Assembly (NCBI RefSeq): GCF_000718015.1
Contig: NZ_JODY01000001.1
Location: 372,001-436,000, forward strand
DNA length: 64,000 bases
Direction: 5' to 3'
Origin: Streptomyces catenulae
Lineage (GTDB): Bacteria; Actinomycetota; Actinomycetes; Streptomycetales; Streptomycetaceae
Both the position numbers and the translations under genes were made by a program. Below are positions 61,905 to 64,000 of the stretch, one piece after another (within the stretch, counting starts at the first letter, position 1; every line of letters begins with the position of its first letter). The notes under the pieces were generated by a model. It did no database searches. It had not been told where the DNA came from and saw only the letters and a list, made by a program, of their open reading frames with translations.

Positions 61905-62648
61905 GTGCCGGGTGCTGAGGTGGCGCAGGCGCGTCGTGGACGGTCGTCGCTCCGCCAGGAGGTGGCCGACGAGATCAAGCGCCATATGCTCGCCCACCGG
62001 ATGCGCCCCGGCGATCTCCTGCCCACCGAGTCCGAGCTGTGCGCCACCCTCGGCGCCAGCCGCTCCAGCGTCCGCGAGGCGGTCAAGTCCCTCGCCGCGC
62101 TCGACATCGTCGAGGTCCGCCACGGCCACGGCACCTACGTCGGCGGGCTCGGCCTGTCGGCGCTCGCCGAGAGCGTCACCTTCCGCGGGCTGCTCAGCCC
62201 CGACGACGACTTCCGCGCCTACGCCGACCTCGTCGACGTCCGGGAACTCTTCGAACGCGGCAACGCCGACGGCATCGTCGCCGCCCTGACCCCCGCCCAC
62301 CTCGACGCGCTGGACGACCTGGTCACCGAGATGGCCCGGCACCCCGCGGGCGGCGAGGGCTTCACCGCCGCCGACCGCGCCTTCCACACCCTCCTCGTCG
62401 AACCCCTCGGCAACGACCTGATCAGCCAGCTCACCCAGGCGTTCTGGGACAGTTACGCGACCGTCGGCCCGCACCTCGACCTCGTCACCCCCGGCGACGA
62501 ACGCCAGACCCTCGCCGCCCACCACCGCGCCGTCGTCGACGCCGCCCGCTCCGGCGACGCCAGCGCCTTCGCGGCGGCGATCGGGGCGCACTACGCACCG
62601 GTGCGCGGACGGGTGGCCGCGGCCCGCGGAGCCACGGGACGGCCGTAG
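61905..62648 (+). CDS. FadR-subfamily GntR regulator
   Basis: 247 residues. Winged helix of GntR type (LRQEVADEIKRHMLAHRMRPGDLLPTESELCATLGASRSSVREAVKSLAALDIVEVRHGHGTYVG) and an all-helical FCD domain with metal-ligand-type His in AFHTLLVEPLGN and AAHHRAVVDAARSGD. GTG 61905 with GGGGAGAGGGG upstream. Its 3' end overlaps the convergent LysR gene by 58 nt. Likely senses an organic acid. Confidence 0.88.
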   Translation: MPGAEVAQARRGRSSLRQEVADEIKRHMLAHRMRPGDLLPTESELCATLGASRSSVREAVKSLAALDIVEVRHGHGTYVGGLGLSALAESVTFRGLLSPDDDFRAYADLVDVRELFERGNADGIVAALTPAHLDALDDLVTEMARHPAGGEGFTAADRAFHTLLVEPLGNDLISQLTQAFWDSYATVGPHLDLVTPGDERQTLAAHHRAVVDAARSGDASAFAAAIGAHYAPVRGRVAAARGATGRP

Positions 62649-63619
62649 CCGCCGGACGGATCCGCCGCCCGGTCCGCCTCCGGCCCGCCCGTACGCCCGT
62701 CGGCACCGGCCCCCGGCCCCGCCGCCCCCTCGCCCAACGCCTCGATCAGCGCGGCGACCGGGGGCCGCCGCCGGGCCACCGCGTCCACCGCCACCACGAG
62801 ATGCCGCTCCAGCGGATCCTCCAGCGAGGCCACGGTGACGCCCTCCGACCGCAGCCGCAGCATCAGATCCGTCACCGGCGCCACACCCAGCCCCGCCGCG
62901 ACCATCGCCAGTGACGTCGCGGTGTCGGTGACCTCGTGCGCCACCCGCGGCTCGAACCCGGCGCGGCGGCACGCGGTGCGCACCGCCCGCCCGTAGTACG
63001 ACGCGGGCGCCGGGAGGATCCACGCCAGCTCCGCCGCCCCGGCCAGCCGCAGCGAGCCGCGCGCCGCCTCCCGGGGCGGGCACCCGGCCGGGACCGCCAG
63101 CGCGAACCGCTCGGTCCGCAGCCGCACCAGCGCCACCTTGCCGTCCCGCGGCAGCGGCGCGTCCGGATAGTCGAGCCCCAGCGCCAGATCCACCCGGCCC
63201 GCACAGACCTCCGCATACGCCTGGTCCACGTCCACCTCGCGGCTCACCACCCGCACCGCCGGATGACGGGCACGCAGCCGGTGCAGGGCCGGCGGGAGCA
63301 GGACCGCCGCCGCGCTGCCGAAGACGCCCAGCACCAGCCGCCCGGCGACCTCGCCCCGGCCGCGTTCCAGCGCCGCCAACGCCGCCGCCTGCGCCGCGAG
63401 AATCCGCTCGGCGTGCACCGCGAGGGTGCGCCCCGCGTCGGTCAGCTCCACCCGGCGGCCCGCCCGCCGCACCAGCTCCGCGCCGGTGGCCCGCTCCAGC
63501 GCGGCGATGTGCTGCGACACCGCGCCCGGCGTGTACCCCAGCGCCGCGGCTGCCGCGGTCATCGTGGCGCCCCCGGCCAGTTCCAGGAGCGTTCTGAGCT
63601 GCGGGCCCGGAAGTTCCAT
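62591..63619 (-). CDS. LysR family transcriptional regulator
   Basis: 342 residues. N-terminal winged helix (LRTLLELAGGATMTAAAAALGYTPGAVSQHIAALERATGAELVRR, about 8-52) and a LysR substrate-binding domain (RLVLGVFGSAAAVLLPPAL onwards). The C-terminal 45 residues are Gly/Pro/Ala-rich and extend into the overlap with the GntR gene. ATG 63619. Divergent from the FAD gene at 63877; a palindrome at 63719-63737 is its likely operator. Confidence 0.9.
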   Translation of the reverse strand: MELPGPQLRTLLELAGGATMTAAAAALGYTPGAVSQHIAALERATGAELVRRAGRRVELTDAGRTLAVHAERILAAQAAALAALERGRGEVAGRLVLGVFGSAAAVLLPPALHRLRARHPAVRVVSREVDVDQAYAEVCAGRVDLALGLDYPDAPLPRDGKVALVRLRTERFALAVPAGCPPREAARGSLRLAGAAELAWILPAPASYYGRAVRTACRRAGFEPRVAHEVTDTATSLAMVAAGLGVAPVTDLMLRLRSEGVTVASLEDPLERHLVVAVDAVARRRPPVAALIEALGEGAAGPGAGADGRTGGPEADRAADPSGGYGRPVAPRAAATRPRTGA

Positions 63620-63718
63620 GGCGTCAATCTACGGGCGCGCGGTCCGCCGGGGGAGGGGGCCGCGGACGCCGTCGCCGCGCGCCGTCCACCGGGAATCCGC
63701 AGGACCCCTGAAAGATCA

Positions 63719-63737
63719 CATGGAGCAACTCTCCATG
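63719..63737. promoter_or_regulatory. LysR-type palindrome CATGGAG-N5-CTCCATG
   Basis: Perfect 7-bp arms with a 5-bp centre between the LysR gene (start 63619) and the FAD gene (start 63877), the usual place for a LysR-type regulatory site. It satisfies the loose T-N11-A rule. Confidence 0.6.
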
Positions 63738-63876
63738 GACGTCCGGTCGCCGGGGCCCCACCATCGAGGCACCCAAAGGCGCGCCGCGACGCCGCCCCGG
63801 GCCCGCCGGGCGGCGCCACCCGGCGGCGCACCGACCCCGCACCCACCCAGGTACCGGACGACGGGAAGGCGAACCG

Positions 63877-64000
63877 ATGGCTCCCACCGCAGACCGGACC
63901 GGCGGTCAGACCCCGGACCGGGCGCACCGGCCGGGCACCGCCCCCACCCCGGCCGACCTCCCCGACCTCCCCGACCACGCCGACGTCGTCATCGTCGGCG
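63877..64000 (+). CDS. FAD/NAD(P)-dependent oxidoreductase, 5' part only
   Basis: 41 codons are visible before the window ends. A Pro/Thr-rich leader (about 1-35) is followed by HADVVIVG, the beginning of a Rossmann GxGxxG nucleotide fold. GGAAGG lies 8 nt upstream of the ATG. A flavin-dependent oxidoreductase is likely, but the class cannot be decided. Probable target of the divergent LysR regulator. Confidence 0.6.
   Translation, partial: MAPTADRTGGQTPDRAHRPGTAPTPADLPDLPDHADVVIVG

Noticed and set aside
1..64000. tRNA, rRNA, CRISPR, insertion sequences, prophage or biosynthetic cluster
   Set aside because: No cloverleaf, repeat-spacer array, transposase, integrase, or PKS/NRPS-type sequence was recognised on reading through.

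Overview
This is a 64-kb piece of a high-GC actinobacterial chromosome, almost certainly Streptomyces or a close relative. The signs are strong G/C preference at third codon positions, many GTG starts, F420- and mycothiol-type enzyme families, DUF4865, DUF6643 and TerD proteins, a DnaE2/ImuB-type pair behind a LexA box, and a sugar ABC operon without its own ATPase. It reads as ordinary chromosomal accessory/core-border sequence. No rRNA, tRNA, CRISPR array, IS element, prophage or secondary-metabolite cluster was recognised.

Layout. 0-9 kb: GH27 alpha-galactosidase, a TmrB-like kinase fused to a Nudix domain, M20 dipeptidase, geranylgeranyl-reductase-type flavoprotein, methyltransferase, then an F420-type reductase divergent from a TetR regulator with paired operators between them, and a LysE exporter. 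9-19 kb: mycothiol-type isomerase, ROK repressor, PPOX/F420 protein, a TetR-DUF4865-phosphotriesterase operon, an RsbW-like ATPase, a Cds1-like cysteine desulfhydrase, a START-type protein, a DeoR regulator and a second TmrB-like protein. 19.9-25.6 kb: a large membrane protein whose alpha/beta-hydrolase motifs are split by membrane helices, convergent with a beta-helix/AAA+ fusion, plus an Rv1733c-like membrane protein. 25.8-35 kb: MOSC protein, DUF6643, TerD-type protein, HpnB-like glycosyltransferase, racemase-like protein, membrane protein, Nudix hydrolase, SulP transporter with a PPOX-like partner, YjdM-like zinc ribbon.

35-45 kb: alpha/beta-hydrolase-fold protein without a nucleophile serine, two lipoprotein or flavin-reductase-type genes, ArsR-like regulator, GNAT, then LexA box-dnaE2-imuB-like and a GH43 enzyme. 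45.7-48.3 kb is the most interesting part: a strong terminator, an M-box (Mg2+) riboswitch, a 25-codon leader ORF with an excellent ribosome site, a long GC hairpin, a CCTCCCG segment complementary to the next Shine-Dalgarno, and an NRAMP-related transporter with altered metal-site motifs. It looks like a two-layer Mg2+-controlled transport unit (riboswitch plus leader peptide). 48-56.8 kb: a small apparently frameshifted ORF, PfpI/Hsp31-type protein, lipoprotein, 3-hydroxybutyrate dehydrogenase convergent with an MHS transporter, a His/Asp-rich secreted peptide, a fatty-acyl-CoA ligase with a palindromic operator, and a PAS-PAS-GAF-PP2C phosphatase. 56.8-64 kb: sugar ABC operon (DeoR-binding protein-permease-permease) with two in-phase operators, STAS anti-anti-sigma protein, FadR-type GntR regulator, LysR regulator and the start of a divergent FAD enzyme.

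Genes that probably work together: the DeoR/ABC operon; the TetR/F420 reductase pair; TetR-DUF4865-phosphotriesterase; LexA-controlled dnaE2/imuB; and the M-box/leader/NRAMP unit. The RsbW-like ATPase, PP2C phosphatase and STAS protein are the three component types of partner-switching sigma control, but they are scattered here and their pairing is not shown. All functional statements come from motif recognition by eye; no database search was run.
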